Of a DNA stretch of 64,000 nt, positions 44,886 through 54,828 are shown in pieces. The first letter of the stretch is position 1, and every line of letters starts with the position of its first letter. The position numbers and the translations under genes were made by a program. Source of the DNA: Barthelona sp. PCE (lineage: Eukaryota; Metamonada: BaSk clade); contig JAUFOR010000004.1 of assembly GCA_040285745.1 (NCBI GenBank), positions 372,001 through 436,000 of the forward strand, written 5' to 3'. The notes beneath the pieces were generated by a model, which saw only the letters and a program-made list of their open reading frames with translations, did not search any database and was not told where the DNA came from.

Positions 44886-45800
44886 TTACTGATAAATTAA
44901 ACTTTGAAATTTTGGTACGATAATCTCTGGTATCATTTTAGCCATTTCTGATTGGATTTCATCCATATTCACGTTCAAAAACATATCTATATCTGTCTCA
45001 GAAATGTTCGTACTTAAACTCAACAAAGATGCAATCATATTTTCGTCAATTGCATCAATTGTCTTCTCAGTATCCCACGGGTTTTTCGAATTGAACCTAT
45101 CCTCACACGCCCAACTCTCGTGATCTTCCCCACCACAATGCTTACAAGCCAGGACATCAGTATCTATGTAACCTGCCATGACGGCCAACTTTCGCAGCTG
45201 ACGTTGCTTGTGGACGTTAACCTCGTCTGGGATGGGCTGCAGGAACCGCCGCAGTATGATTGCTGCCTTCTGTGAGTTCTCAATACACTCTGCATCAATA
45301 CGGATGTGCTTAGGTAACTTCATCGCACTTCTTATGTTACTGTCGATGGCTGGGTCTCTGATACTGATCTGTGCCCCACTCTCGTCGTTGATGGCGTCCT
45401 TTGTTTCACCACGGGGACCGATGATCTGTCCAACAAAAGAATATCCTGGGTATTCTTTCTCGGGGATCGGTATAATGAGTGTTCGCTTTGACTGTTGGGT
45501 TGTCCAGTCCCCTGGCTTCTCGTAGTATGGATTGAATTTTGCACAACCCTCAATAAAACGCTGGCGTTGTACGTTTTCAAATTTTGCTATTCTGCCTTCA
45601 ATTGTAGTTGGTTCAATTCGCTGAAAACCCTCTGGGATATCCTCCAGCGTGTAATCTGATGTGTTAAAGGCTTTAAGCTGTACCTTCTTCAGGTAATTTT
45701 GGCAATGTTGCTTACATTGCTGTGCTTGTACAATAAGTGCTGCCCCATGCTTTAGTTTTTCGAGGGCTGTAACCTCACGCTCATAAAAACCTGTTTCCAT
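44886..45800 (-). CDS. SF1: SF1/BBP branch-point-binding protein
   Basis: A 304-aa homologue of splicing factor 1, which recognises the intron branch point. The pre-KH helix (ERIAKFENVQRQR-like, then NPYYEKPGDW) leads to the KH domain with YSFVGQIIGPRGETKDAIND and the QUA2-like VHKQRQLRKLAVMAGY. One CCHC zinc knuckle follows: CKHCGGEDHESWAC. The C-terminal U2AF-binding proline tail is missing or replaced by an acidic helix. This fits the window's introns, in which branch point and acceptor are fused. The frame upstream opens from GTG; ATG 45800 has TTTTCACTCC before it. Confidence 0.88.
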   Translation of the reverse strand: METGFYEREVTALEKLKHGAALIVQAQQCKQHCQNYLKKVQLKAFNTSDYTLEDIPEGFQRIEPTTIEGRIAKFENVQRQRFIEGCAKFNPYYEKPGDWTTQQSKRTLIIPIPEKEYPGYSFVGQIIGPRGETKDAINDESGAQISIRDPAIDSNIRSAMKLPKHIRIDAECIENSQKAAIILRRFLQPIPDEVNVHKQRQLRKLAVMAGYIDTDVLACKHCGGEDHESWACEDRFNSKNPWDTEKTIDAIDENMIASLLSLSTNISETDIDMFLNVNMDEIQSEMAKMIPEIIVPKFQSLIYQ

Positions 45801-45942
45801 TGAAAAGGAGTGAAAAGCGATAAACACCTGTTTACTAACTAAGTTGATAACCGGGTACTGTTCAGATAATCTATTTGTGCAACGTGTGCAAATGGTGGGA
45901 ATCTCCTTGTTTTATAGTGAAATACTGCATTGCGATTGAAAA

Positions 45943-47421
45943 TCAGTCGAAATCAAAATCATCAGTTGAAGAAAGCGTGAAATCGTCTGAAAAGATTGAT
46001 TTTGCAGGCACCTCGGGCTGTAAGGTCCCGTTTAAACTGCAAATACATGTTAAAAATAGTAGTACTAAAATTGGAATGAAAAAAGTCATGAGAGCAACAT
46101 TACTGTTTTTCTTCAATGACCTGCTTGTTAGGTGCACAGGGGGGCATATCTTCAGCCAGTCTGTACCCTTAGGGAACGCCATATACTCCTTTGAACCAGG
46201 GCTGAATGAAATATCAGCATTCCGCACAAGTGTGCATTGTTTCCGAACGTCTTTTGAACTAAAAAAGAGTGCAAGGTCACTAGGGAGTCTATTTAGCATG
46301 AGATCAACATGGTCAAAGTCAGTTACATCGAGGACATGTCTTGTCTCAATTGTACAGTTGTAACCATGTAAATTAATTCTCTGTCCAACTAACTTCTGCT
46401 GAAGACCCTCTCCGAGATGATAAATGCGATCGCTCTTCAGTGTGAGCGCCACACCAGGTAGTTTGATGTCTGTATAGTGTTGCAAACGTGACTGTGCCAT
46501 GAGCACTAGGAAATCTGTGAAATTACGGCTAGACTTCACACATCCCTTGTTGAGACATGCCATTAAGGACACATGGTTTGTGTCTATTGCCATACCTTCT
46601 GGACTGAAGATAACACCCGGTCTACTCAAGAACAAACGAAGGCTGGCCATTGATGGATTTTTCTGCTTTTTGAGTGAGAATTCGTACGTTTTAAGTACAA
46701 AGAGATGCTTGTGACTACTGTGATCTTTAATGAGAAAGAGAGCTTGAAATTCTGTGAAACGTTCATTAAAGGTTACGAAAAACTCACTTGAAAGATCATA
46801 TGAGTCAGAAAAGCCTGGGAAACTGTATAACTGTAGCATGTATATTTCTGCAAAGTCAATATTGAAGTCTATATCTTTCTCTTCGTTGTACTGTAGAAGA
46901 CCGAACCTGATACCATCAAGTTGCTGTAATAGAAGTCTTATTTGATGGTAAAATGGGTCTCTGATGCCCAATTCACTTGATTTATACCGTATTTTCTGGA
47001 TAGCTTCCACAATCTGTACTCTATAACTTTCATTGAAGAAGGGTCGTATCTGCTCGTAATATTCATAAATATATGGAGCCAGCAAGTATCCCTCCAATAT
47101 TCCGGCGGCATACAGCTGTAACTCATCGCTGACACGGCTTTCTGTACGAATAGAGAATTTGAGATAACCGTGTTCATTTAGAACGTCTTCAAAGTATGCT
47201 GTAGCAAGGGCTTTTGATGTGAGCCTATCTGTGATCTCGAATGAGCCTGTTTTGTCGAAGCAAACCTTAAAAAAATGTAGATTATGAGATAGAGCGCTTG
47301 CTGTGCCCACACTGACCCAGATGAGCAAAATGCTCAGGAAGTAATGATGTTGATAAAGCATAAAATAGCCGTTACAAGTCACCCCAAAATTAGTAAAAAA
47401 AATTTTGTAATTTTCCAACAT
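45943..47421 (-). CDS. Divergent phospholipase-B-like membrane protein
   Basis: A 492-aa protein with partial similarity to PLBD/lamina-ancestor phospholipase B-like proteins: YAAGILEGYLLAPYIYEYY near 102 (the family's A.GYLEG.LT block), QQLDGIRFGL near 166, and SRPGVIFSPEGMAIDTNHVSLM near 272 (the SYPG...S.DD block, altered). The autoprocessing Cys and the H.TW segment are not found, so catalysis is doubtful. A second ATG at residue 21 starts a canonical signal peptide (MLYQHHYFLSILLIWVSVG), and a C-terminal membrane helix (FFIPILVLLFLTCICSL) is followed by a short acidic cytosolic tail. The likely product is a type I surface or endomembrane protein. Confidence 0.55.
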   Translation of the reverse strand: MLENYKIFFTNFGVTCNGYFMLYQHHYFLSILLIWVSVGTASALSHNLHFFKVCFDKTGSFEITDRLTSKALATAYFEDVLNEHGYLKFSIRTESRVSDELQLYAAGILEGYLLAPYIYEYYEQIRPFFNESYRVQIVEAIQKIRYKSSELGIRDPFYHQIRLLLQQLDGIRFGLLQYNEEKDIDFNIDFAEIYMLQLYSFPGFSDSYDLSSEFFVTFNERFTEFQALFLIKDHSSHKHLFVLKTYEFSLKKQKNPSMASLRLFLSRPGVIFSPEGMAIDTNHVSLMACLNKGCVKSSRNFTDFLVLMAQSRLQHYTDIKLPGVALTLKSDRIYHLGEGLQQKLVGQRINLHGYNCTIETRHVLDVTDFDHVDLMLNRLPSDLALFFSSKDVRKQCTLVRNADISFSPGSKEYMAFPKGTDWLKICPPVHLTSRSLKKNSNVALMTFFIPILVLLFLTCICSLNGTLQPEVPAKSIFSDDFTLSSTDDFDFD

Positions 47422-47513
47422 ATTTTTACATTTACTAAAAAAATTAGATTGTTTTGGAGATGCGGCAACAAAGGAACAAAAAAAGAACGATACTCCATAT
47501 ATATTTGCGAAAG

Positions 47514-48350
47514 CTAGAACCCAAAAATTTGCGAAATTGAGGTCTTTTCAGGTACTGGTTGTTCCTCCTCCTGTTCTTCCTCTTCGGGGTCGTAATAATA
47601 CCCAAATCCTAAATCGCATGTGTGAGCAAATTGTTTAGTTGATACTGTACGTTGACTTTTAATTTGCTTCAGTCTCCTTTGCAATTGCTCCTCAATTTCA
47701 TTATTTCTCTTGGACATCTCCTCTGCAGACTTCATCTGGCGGCGTCTAGCTTCACCAGGAGAAATTTTTGCTGTTTTTTTTGCTAAAAATTCTTGAATCT
47801 CAGGATTATTGTGAATAACACCACTATAACTTTCCAGCACGTGCTTGTCTCTATCAGTGTCATTGTCAATTAATTCTGCACTCTTCCTGCCCTCTGTTAT
47901 GTAATCAAGATGATCTTTAGCATCAACATCTTTAGAAAGACCAAATTTCTTGGTCCATCCCCGCATTACGTGTTGCTTGTACTGCTTTGATTGTTGAAGA
48001 TGCTCATCTTCCTTTAGAGCTTCACGTACTCCACTTAGATGTGCTTGTACTGGTCTACGAGCCATATATCCCCTTAAGTTAGGGTCATTGGATGCATTGT
48101 AGTAAGGCATAGACTCATTAACATTTGTATTTGCCTTAAACTTTGATGATGGTACAAAATTTCTGTGTTGTTTGTGTTCTTCTTCATAATTTTGGTGTCT
48201 CTTCCTCAGTTTCCTCTGTATCTGGGTGGATTTAATAATCCTTTTTCCAAATTCTGATTCTGTCTTGAGTTGTTGAGCTTGTTGAAGAATAGGGGCATCA
48301 TCAACCTTTGGGATGTTGTTGAGATCAAATGATACAAAATTTTGTGCCAT
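47514..48350 (-). CDS. Hypothetical charged helical protein, 278 aa
   Basis: ATG at 48350, preceded by CCTTTTCACCC. The protein is rich in Lys, Glu and Gln with long helices (AEEMSKRNNEIEEQLQRRLKQ). It has a middle Pro/Arg segment (PNLRGYMARRPVQAHLSGV) and an acidic tail (DPEEEEQEEEQP) ending SISQIFGF. I do not recognise it; a scaffold or axoneme-associated protein would fit the composition, but nothing specific supports this. Confidence 0.6.
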   Translation of the reverse strand: MAQNFVSFDLNNIPKVDDAPILQQAQQLKTESEFGKRIIKSTQIQRKLRKRHQNYEEEHKQHRNFVPSSKFKANTNVNESMPYYNASNDPNLRGYMARRPVQAHLSGVREALKEDEHLQQSKQYKQHVMRGWTKKFGLSKDVDAKDHLDYITEGRKSAELIDNDTDRDKHVLESYSGVIHNNPEIQEFLAKKTAKISPGEARRRQMKSAEEMSKRNNEIEEQLQRRLKQIKSQRTVSTKQFAHTCDLGFGYYYDPEEEEQEEEQPVPEKTSISQIFGF

Positions 48351-48761
48351 TGGGTGCTATGAAAATGGGTGAAAAGGAAGTAAATGTACAAAACAAAATA
48401 TAACTTTGAAAGAGGAAAATTCATCAATTTTAGATGCGTATTTGTTTGTGTATCACACAAAGTAACACATTTATTTGTCAAAAAGGTCAGTTATTTACTT
48501 ATAAAAAACGAAGGGCAGGTTTTTGCAAATCGGTTATATGTGTATTCTTTTTTTCAAAGGGGATTTTGACTGCTATTGAAGGCCGTTTTCAAAATATTTA
48601 CTGGGTTAAATGAGCAAAGATTCCATAATGTCGTTTCGCAACGTATAAGTGTTTTTGTCGAATTTTTAGGGTTCTGCAGAGGAAAATATGACTGGAAAAC
48701 ACATAACAGATAGAGCGCAGTAACTATTCTATTTGTTACGCTTTTTCTAACCATTTTCGCA
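48351..48761. other. Intergenic spacer between divergent genes
   Basis: 411 bp without a credible gene. Short frames on both strands lack coding character, and no tRNA or repeat is seen. It presumably carries the promoters of SMC2 and the hypothetical gene on the other strand. Confidence 0.5.
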
Positions 48762-51700
48762 ATGCACATCAAGAAAATCATTCTTGATGGCTTTAAAAGT
48801 TATGCAGTGAGGACAGAACTCACAAATTTCGATCAGAATTTTAACGCAATCACGGGTTTGAACGGTTCAGGCAAGTCTAACATCCTTGATGCTATTTGCT
48901 TCGTTATGGGTGTCAAGAACTTCAGTCTCATGCGTATTCGTAACGCCAACGAACTTGTTTATAAGAATGGACAAGCTGGTGTCACAAAAGCCAGTGTTAC
49001 ACTTGAATTCGATAACAATGATGTCTCGCAGTCACCTTTAGGGTATGAGGAGTACCAGACAATCAGCGTGAGCCGTGTGCACATTATTAACACAGCGTCT
49101 AAATGGAAAATCAACGGGAGAACAGCAGCCAAGAAGAAAGTTACTGATTTTTTTACTTCGGTTGGTTTAAACATTAATAACGCTCATTTTCTCATCATGC
49201 AGGGCAAGATCACTCAGATATTGAACATGAACAACCGCCAGATCCTGGATATGATTGAGGAAGCGGCAGGAACAGCAATTTTCAATGTGAAACAGGATAG
49301 GGCAAGAAAGACAATGAACAAGAAGGATGAGAAGCTTATCACAATCACCCGCTTGCTTTCTGAGGAGATTGAACCAGAGCTACGTCGTTTAACTGAGAGG
49401 AGTGAGCGAATCGAGAAAGCTCGTCATTTGCGGGAGTCACTTCGTGTTAATGAACGTAAGTATGTTGCATTTCAGTACTGTCAGTTCGAAGATCTCATTG
49501 AAAGAGAGGAGAATATTACAGCTGAATTGGAGAAGGAGAAGAAAACCTTTTTGAAACAAGTCGATGATCTGTTGGAAAAAATTGAAGATTTGACAGGTGA
49601 AATCCAGGAGTTGAACGATAGTTCTGAGGCACAGCAGCTGAACGAGGAGGTTGCAGCCATGGAGAAGCAGCTAGAGACGGTCAAACGAGAGATTCAAGCA
49701 CACAAGGCGACTGAGACCAGGAAGCGCAAGGAATTAAATACCTTGGGCAAGAAATCAGTTACAATGATGACAAAGAACAGAGATCTAGAGAAGGAGTATC
49801 GCCGTCTTGGAGATCGTGTTAGTAATAATCGTTCATCGTTGAAAGATCTCGTTGATCAGCATCAAGTTAAGAAGCATTCTGTTCACGAGTTGGCGAAATA
49901 CACACGCGGCATTGAAGACGAGCGTGGGGCAGTTGTTGACATAGACACAATCGCTAAGGAGGTGACCAATCTTCGTATGAAGCATGAGGGTATCCAGCTC
50001 AACATCAACAGCAGCACAACTCGCTTGAAATCCTTTGAGGATCATATTTCGAACTCAAAGAATGAGTACGACAGGATAACTGATGAATTGGAAACGGCAA
50101 AGGCTACTGCCTCAGCCATCAAGATTCCAAGAGTACCTCAGGATGCTGCTGAGCAGTTCGAAGAGCTGTCTCAGTTTCTCTTGATGACACATCAGAACAT
50201 TAAGAAGAAGGAGGCAGGAAAAAGGAATTATTGCGATCGCTATAAATGTCATCCCATTGGTGTTTCGCTTCCTGATAATATTGATATGTCAAAGGTCTTT
50301 GGCAGAGTGTATAGCATTCTGAATGTTCAAAACGAGGATATGATCGCTGTTGAACACGCGTTGGGTACTACGAATCTCGAAGCGCTGGTTGTTGAGGATC
50401 ATGTTACACAGCGTGCCATTGTCAATCACCTCAAAAGGCAGAGGGGAATCACGCTGAAGATTTTTGCATTGGAAAGTCTGCCAAAGAGAGGAAATAATCG
50501 CCAATTACGTGAGCGCATCCTCAGAGACTGTCAACGCAACTCTAATATGAAGCTCATTGAGGATTGCATTGAGTGGACTATCGATCACCCTCAACTGGCC
50601 GTTTTGGCGTCAAATCTCGTTGGCCTGTCAGTCATGGGCAAGGATATCAGCATGGATTTCATTGAAAACAAAGTGCTGAGGAGTTACAACATACGTTACT
50701 ATGATATGGAGACTGGTGATGTGTTTACTCCCTCAGGTCGGTCCATTCCAGGACGAAAGATGGTTACCCGGCTGAATAAGATGAGGGATTACCACTTTTT
50801 CAACGAAGAAATTGCGCAACTGAAGATATCTATCGAGGAAATCAATGTTGAGCGAAGCCAAGTAGAAGGACCGATCAAGGCTGCTAGAGAGGCAGAGTAT
50901 CGTCAAACTCAAGCTAATGAACTGGTAGATACCTTGGAGCAGCGTCTTTCACTGTGTCGTTACGTTAAAATGACGGAGAAAAAGGAAAGAACAGAGAATG
51001 AGTTAAAAACGTTTAAGGACCAACTTGAAGCCACAAAAGCCAGTTTGGAGACCCGTAAGAAGTCTCTTGAGATCGCAAAGAGCGTGCAGTCAGGCTCTGT
51101 TGACTATGAGTCACTTTGTGAAAGCCTGGAAAAGGAGCGTACTGAGCTGGCAGACATTGAAAGCAGGCTCAGTAAGCACGAGAAGGATACAGGCAAGATG
51201 GAGGAGCGATATAACAAGATGGGAGCCGAGATTGAGATGCTGGATATCGACATCTCGAAAAACAAGGAGCTTCAGGAGAGGACACGTGATGAACATCATC
51301 AGGCTATTGATGATGTAGCTGACAAGCAGAAGGAGCGCAGGGAGCTCAGCGACACAGTCGACAGGCTTGTTTCGCAGAAGAGCACTCATCGTAACGAGAT
51401 TCGTATTAAACAGCAGGAGAAGAGCAAGTGCGTGAAAATGCATGATGAATTTACGTTGGCTGAACAGCGTACCCAGGCGAAGCTCGAAAGCTCACAGCGT
51501 GCTTTGGAAGAGCATCAGAAGGACTTTGCGTCTTTCACAAGCATGGATCAAACCGGCTATCTCAAGTATGCCGATCAATTTGGTGTTCCCCACAGTGAAT
51601 TTGACTGGGGTGAGCGCACCGGCGAAGAACTCAAGACCCTTATCGACCAACTGCATAAGGACTTGGTGGACTACGATGATCTGGCTGACGTTGATGGTGA

Positions 51701-52274
51701 AGTATTTGGGCTACGATTGCGTACAACGATGAAGGAGTTCGAAGCTTTGTCGGCTAAAAAGGAGAGGCTGAGAGAGGATAGAGAGCAGATCTTTGTTACA
51801 ATGGACACTATTGCACAGAAAAAGAACGATACCATAGTTGATATGTACACGCGAGTTTCTTCAAGATTTGGAGATATGTTTTCAATGCTTTTACCAGGCT
51901 CACACTGTTCACTTCAACCTATTTACAACTCCAACGAAGAGCTCAGTGGCCTGTCACTGGGTGTATCACTTGGTGGCCATGTCAAGGAGAGTCTTACAGA
52001 GCTTAGTGGTGGTCAACGTTCTTTACTTGCGCTTTCTCTTATCTTAGCGTTATTGCGCTGTTCTCCGGCCCCGATATACATCCTTGATGAAGTTGATGCA
52101 GCGCTTGACCCGTCACACACTTCCAATCTTGGACGCCTCATCCACGAGCAATTCCCACAATCGCAGTTTTTGGTCGTTTCACTAAAGGAGGATATGTTCA
52201 ACCATGCTCCTGTCATCTTCAAGACAGAGTTTAGCGGTAACACTTCTATGGTTCGTAGACTTGAAGGCCAGTAA
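48762..52274 (+). CDS. SMC2: SMC2, condensin ATPase subunit
   Basis: A 1,170-aa chromosome-condensation ATPase that pairs with SMC4. The N-terminal head has Walker A GLNGSGKSN near residue 32 and the SMC2-type block LNMNNRQILDMIEEAAGT near 148. Two coiled coils flank a hinge (about 500-680, with FGRVYSILNVQNEDMIAVEHAL). The C-terminal head has the ABC signature LSGGQRSLLALSLILALL and Walker B PIYILDEVDAALD. Full length for the family, single uninterrupted exon. Confidence 0.96.
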   Translation: MHIKKIILDGFKSYAVRTELTNFDQNFNAITGLNGSGKSNILDAICFVMGVKNFSLMRIRNANELVYKNGQAGVTKASVTLEFDNNDVSQSPLGYEEYQTISVSRVHIINTASKWKINGRTAAKKKVTDFFTSVGLNINNAHFLIMQGKITQILNMNNRQILDMIEEAAGTAIFNVKQDRARKTMNKKDEKLITITRLLSEEIEPELRRLTERSERIEKARHLRESLRVNERKYVAFQYCQFEDLIEREENITAELEKEKKTFLKQVDDLLEKIEDLTGEIQELNDSSEAQQLNEEVAAMEKQLETVKREIQAHKATETRKRKELNTLGKKSVTMMTKNRDLEKEYRRLGDRVSNNRSSLKDLVDQHQVKKHSVHELAKYTRGIEDERGAVVDIDTIAKEVTNLRMKHEGIQLNINSSTTRLKSFEDHISNSKNEYDRITDELETAKATASAIKIPRVPQDAAEQFEELSQFLLMTHQNIKKKEAGKRNYCDRYKCHPIGVSLPDNIDMSKVFGRVYSILNVQNEDMIAVEHALGTTNLEALVVEDHVTQRAIVNHLKRQRGITLKIFALESLPKRGNNRQLRERILRDCQRNSNMKLIEDCIEWTIDHPQLAVLASNLVGLSVMGKDISMDFIENKVLRSYNIRYYDMETGDVFTPSGRSIPGRKMVTRLNKMRDYHFFNEEIAQLKISIEEINVERSQVEGPIKAAREAEYRQTQANELVDTLEQRLSLCRYVKMTEKKERTENELKTFKDQLEATKASLETRKKSLEIAKSVQSGSVDYESLCESLEKERTELADIESRLSKHEKDTGKMEERYNKMGAEIEMLDIDISKNKELQERTRDEHHQAIDDVADKQKERRELSDTVDRLVSQKSTHRNEIRIKQQEKSKCVKMHDEFTLAEQRTQAKLESSQRALEEHQKDFASFTSMDQTGYLKYADQFGVPHSEFDWGERTGEELKTLIDQLHKDLVDYDDLADVDGEVFGLRLRTTMKEFEALSAKKERLREDREQIFVTMDTIAQKKNDTIVDMYTRVSSRFGDMFSMLLPGSHCSLQPIYNSNEELSGLSLGVSLGGHVKESLTELSGGQRSLLALSLILALLRCSPAPIYILDEVDAALDPSHTSNLGRLIHEQFPQSQFLVVSLKEDMFNHAPVIFKTEFSGNTSMVRRLEGQ

Positions 52275-52313
52275 GAAAGAAATCAAATAAAAATAAATAA
52301 AAATCAAATAAAA

Positions 52314-53198
52314 TTAGAATGGGGTGAAGTTATGATAAGGAATCAGTGCGCTGTCGGTTTCTGGCTGCTGTACGCAAGGAATATTACATACCGGACACTT
52401 GCCAACAACTGGCTCCAACAAAACTTTGTTCTGATTAGCATGCTTCAGCAAACATCCATGGCAAATACAGCTGCGGCACATTGTGCACAGGTAACCGACG
52501 CGGAACATATCATCTGGGTTGTCACAGGATGGCACAGCACAGAAGATGGGTGAACATATTTCGTTCACAATCTCGATTGCATTCCGCACGTTGGATAAAT
52601 AATAAAGGGAGAGCACCATATACAGAGACGTCTTCATGTCACTTTGGTCCATGAAGGCTGTCATACACATACCATCAGAAGAGAGAGCGGCCACTGACAT
52701 CACCTGATAATCAAGTCTATTCATCACTTCTGTGGTGTCCGTTCCAACACACACCGTATCTATAACAATCCCACGCGCCTTAGCACGCTCTGTAACTGAG
52801 AAAAGCTCACCAATATGCGGTGTGTGAGGCGGGGTTGCAGAAAGGATTAGAACTCTCTTTGTGGGGCGATCTGACTGAGAAGCCAGCATACAAGCCTTCA
52901 AAATGGCCGGGCCCAGCATCGAGCACTCGCCTACTACATCTGAAGTGGTGAATGAGTGAAATAACGGAATGAAGTCCACCTTATTGCCCGAATTGTTATA
53001 TGTCGCAATCAAGTCCACGCCCTCCGCATTGTATCCGACGACTATGAGCTCAGGATGTCTCATAGCATCAATGTATGTCTGGAAAAACTGAGATATGCTG
53101 CTCAAATACATCATAAAGACATTTTTATCCCCTATGCAGTGCGTGTTTGTGTCTATACACACAACAAGCCTCTCAAATAATTTATCAGAACTTGACAT
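52314..53198 (-). CDS. TFB4: TFIIH subunit p34/Tfb4
   Basis: A 294-aa VWA-fold plus zinc-binding protein of the core TFIIH transcription/repair complex. The VWA start LFERLVVCIDTNTHC keeps an Asp-Thr-Asn triad, and KRVLILSATPPH...ARGIVIDTVCVG follows the Tfb4 pattern. The C-terminus has a C4-type zinc motif, FRVGYLCTMCRSCICHGC ... GKCPVCNIPC. Ssl1/p44 was considered, but the order fits p34 better. ATG 53198 is preferred over ATG 53222, which would leave only 5 bp after the upstream gene's stop; TTTCAACTCC precedes it. Confidence 0.75.
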   Translation of the reverse strand: MSSSDKLFERLVVCIDTNTHCIGDKNVFMMYLSSISQFFQTYIDAMRHPELIVVGYNAEGVDLIATYNNSGNKVDFIPLFHSFTTSDVVGECSMLGPAILKACMLASQSDRPTKRVLILSATPPHTPHIGELFSVTERAKARGIVIDTVCVGTDTTEVMNRLDYQVMSVAALSSDGMCMTAFMDQSDMKTSLYMVLSLYYLSNVRNAIEIVNEICSPIFCAVPSCDNPDDMFRVGYLCTMCRSCICHGCLLKHANQNKVLLEPVVGKCPVCNIPCVQQPETDSALIPYHNFTPF

Positions 53199-53227
53199 GG
53201 AGTTGAAATGAAAATACAACATTTACA

Positions 53228-54652
53228 TTATTCACCGCCGATTTCGACAGTGTTATTGACGAGTTGGCCGTCTGTGAACTTATAGGAATGTACGTAAGCG
53301 ATGGGGAACTCCTTAACAATTAGTCTTTCTTCACCCTTCTCGTCTTCGATTTTCTCCATCCTGCACATGATAATATCGGAACAGCGCGTGGTCTGGACCT
53401 CGTAGTTCTCGTTCTGCTCAATTGAAGGAACAATCTTAAGACCCTGGACATTATCGAGCAAGAAAAGAGGACAAACCCCTGAAAAGTGGACCTCACATGA
53501 CTTTGAGTTGATAAACTCAACCTGACCCATGCTGCTGCTCAGGACTAATGTGAGGCGCTGGCACTTGTTAGCAAATACGGAACGGACGGTGTTAGGAACG
53601 TGAATGACTGTATTTTTAACGTTATAAATCATCAAATCGTGTTTAATTCCAACCTCTGTACAATTCAGTTCCTCGCGCATGTGGTTTTCAATCTTAAACT
53701 GAGTACCAATAAGCTCATAAACAACTGGTTCCTTAGGCTTCTTCTTAAAAGTCTTCTTCTTCTGAACTATTTTTTCTTTGGGTTGAGCGACATCAGACTT
53801 CTTAGCAGCCTTGACCTCTGCCTTAACAGACTTGAGTGCCTTTGTGATATCGAAACCCTGTGAAATCTCACTCAGGAGCGCAGCCTCGCTGTGTTTAGCT
53901 TCGTCAGACGGGGCTTCTGTCTTGGGCGCCTCAGTTGTCTTGGGAGCCTCAGCAACGACCTCGGCCTTGGGCTCAGCAGCTGGAGCTGGAGTTCCGGCAC
54001 CAGGAACGGGGATGATTTCAGTGGCAGCATCATCCTTTCCCAAAAAGTTAAGCTTGTTGGGGTAAAACTTCTCTACATAGTCAGAAAAGTCCTTAATCCA
54101 CTTGCGAAGCTCCTTGTACCAGTCAGCACTGGGCTTAGCGTCTTCTTTCGTACGTGCAGCCTTGATAAGCTTGTTACCCCACATTTCAACAGAAGGGACA
54201 GACATCTCAATGAAATCAGAGACTCCCTCTGTCTGTGCAACCCATGTTAGAAGGGAAATGAATTCGTTGACAACCTTGAACTCACCAAAATGAGGGTGTT
54301 TGCGGTTAACTTCAAAAAGAGGAGCAACTTCACCAAGAAGAGTACCAAGAGGAGCCATGAACGAGGCTCCGTCGGTGGGGTTACCCTTGAGGCAAGCAGT
54401 GTAAATATAATCAGCGGTTAGCGTAATAATTGAGGTTAACTTCTCCATCTTCTGCTTCATATCATCACTGATTGCAGCACCTGCAGTGACGACACCTCCG
54501 AACTTCACAATGAGCTCGTTAAACTTCTTGACCTGCTTAGGAAGACTGATTTCTTCAACTTCGCCGGCTGCCACAGGCCTGCTGGCCATCATGGTCTTGA
54601 TTTCGACGAGTTCCTTCAGGATAGACTGGAGAATAGCTGCTTCTGAGGTCAT
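53228..54652 (-). CDS. CAP: Adenylyl cyclase-associated protein (CAP/Srv2)
   Basis: A 474-aa actin-monomer recycling protein. The N-terminal helical folded domain spans about 35-205 (FNELIVKFGGVV...WADWYKELRKWIKDFSDYVEKFYP-like). A Pro/Ala linker follows, shorter in proline runs than usual. A beta-sheet CARP domain (from PVVYELIGTQFKIENHM near 315) contains VHVPNTVRSVFANKC and the actin-binding tail. It fits the family length (470-550 aa). It neighbours TFB4 on the same strand with only 29 bp between them. Confidence 0.92.
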   Translation of the reverse strand: MTSEAAILQSILKELVEIKTMMASRPVAAGEVEEISLPKQVKKFNELIVKFGGVVTAGAAISDDMKQKMEKLTSIITLTADYIYTACLKGNPTDGASFMAPLGTLLGEVAPLFEVNRKHPHFGEFKVVNEFISLLTWVAQTEGVSDFIEMSVPSVEMWGNKLIKAARTKEDAKPSADWYKELRKWIKDFSDYVEKFYPNKLNFLGKDDAATEIIPVPGAGTPAPAAEPKAEVVAEAPKTTEAPKTEAPSDEAKHSEAALLSEISQGFDITKALKSVKAEVKAAKKSDVAQPKEKIVQKKKTFKKKPKEPVVYELIGTQFKIENHMREELNCTEVGIKHDLMIYNVKNTVIHVPNTVRSVFANKCQRLTLVLSSSMGQVEFINSKSCEVHFSGVCPLFLLDNVQGLKIVPSIEQNENYEVQTTRCSDIIMCRMEKIEDEKGEERLIVKEFPIAYVHSYKFTDGQLVNNTVEIGGE

Positions 54653-54687
54653 TTTAAACTAATACGAGAGATAGAATAAAAAAATAA

Positions 54688-54816
54688 TTACGCCTTGTTT
54701 TCGATGTAATACACATCATACACCCCCCATTGTTCGCTTTTACCCCCGAGTACTACATTATCTGAACCGGTAAAGTTAACGACCCTTTCAAGGCTCGATT
54801 CACTTATTCTCTCCAT
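54688..54816 (-). CDS. Possible 42-aa small ORF
   Basis: ATG at 54816 to TAA at 54688-54690, in the gap between CAP and the divergent thioredoxin fusion. The peptide reads protein-like, with VVNFTGSDNVVLGGKSEQW and VYDVYYIENKA. The start is only 12 bp from the divergent ATG at 54829, so its promoter would lie in the neighbour. Nothing is recognised; it may be chance. Confidence 0.3.
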   Translation of the reverse strand: MERISESSLERVVNFTGSDNVVLGGKSEQWGVYDVYYIENKA

Positions 54817-54828
54817 TTCAGACTTGTC

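Noticed and set aside
52278-52318. AAATAAA/AAATCAAATAAA repeats after SMC2
   Set aside because: Low-complexity 3' flank, likely poly(A)-signal context rather than a repeat array.
53199-53222. Upstream ATG for TFB4 at 53222
   Set aside because: It would start 5 bp after the upstream gene's stop and adds only a short non-conserved peptide; ATG 53198 has an initiator-like element.
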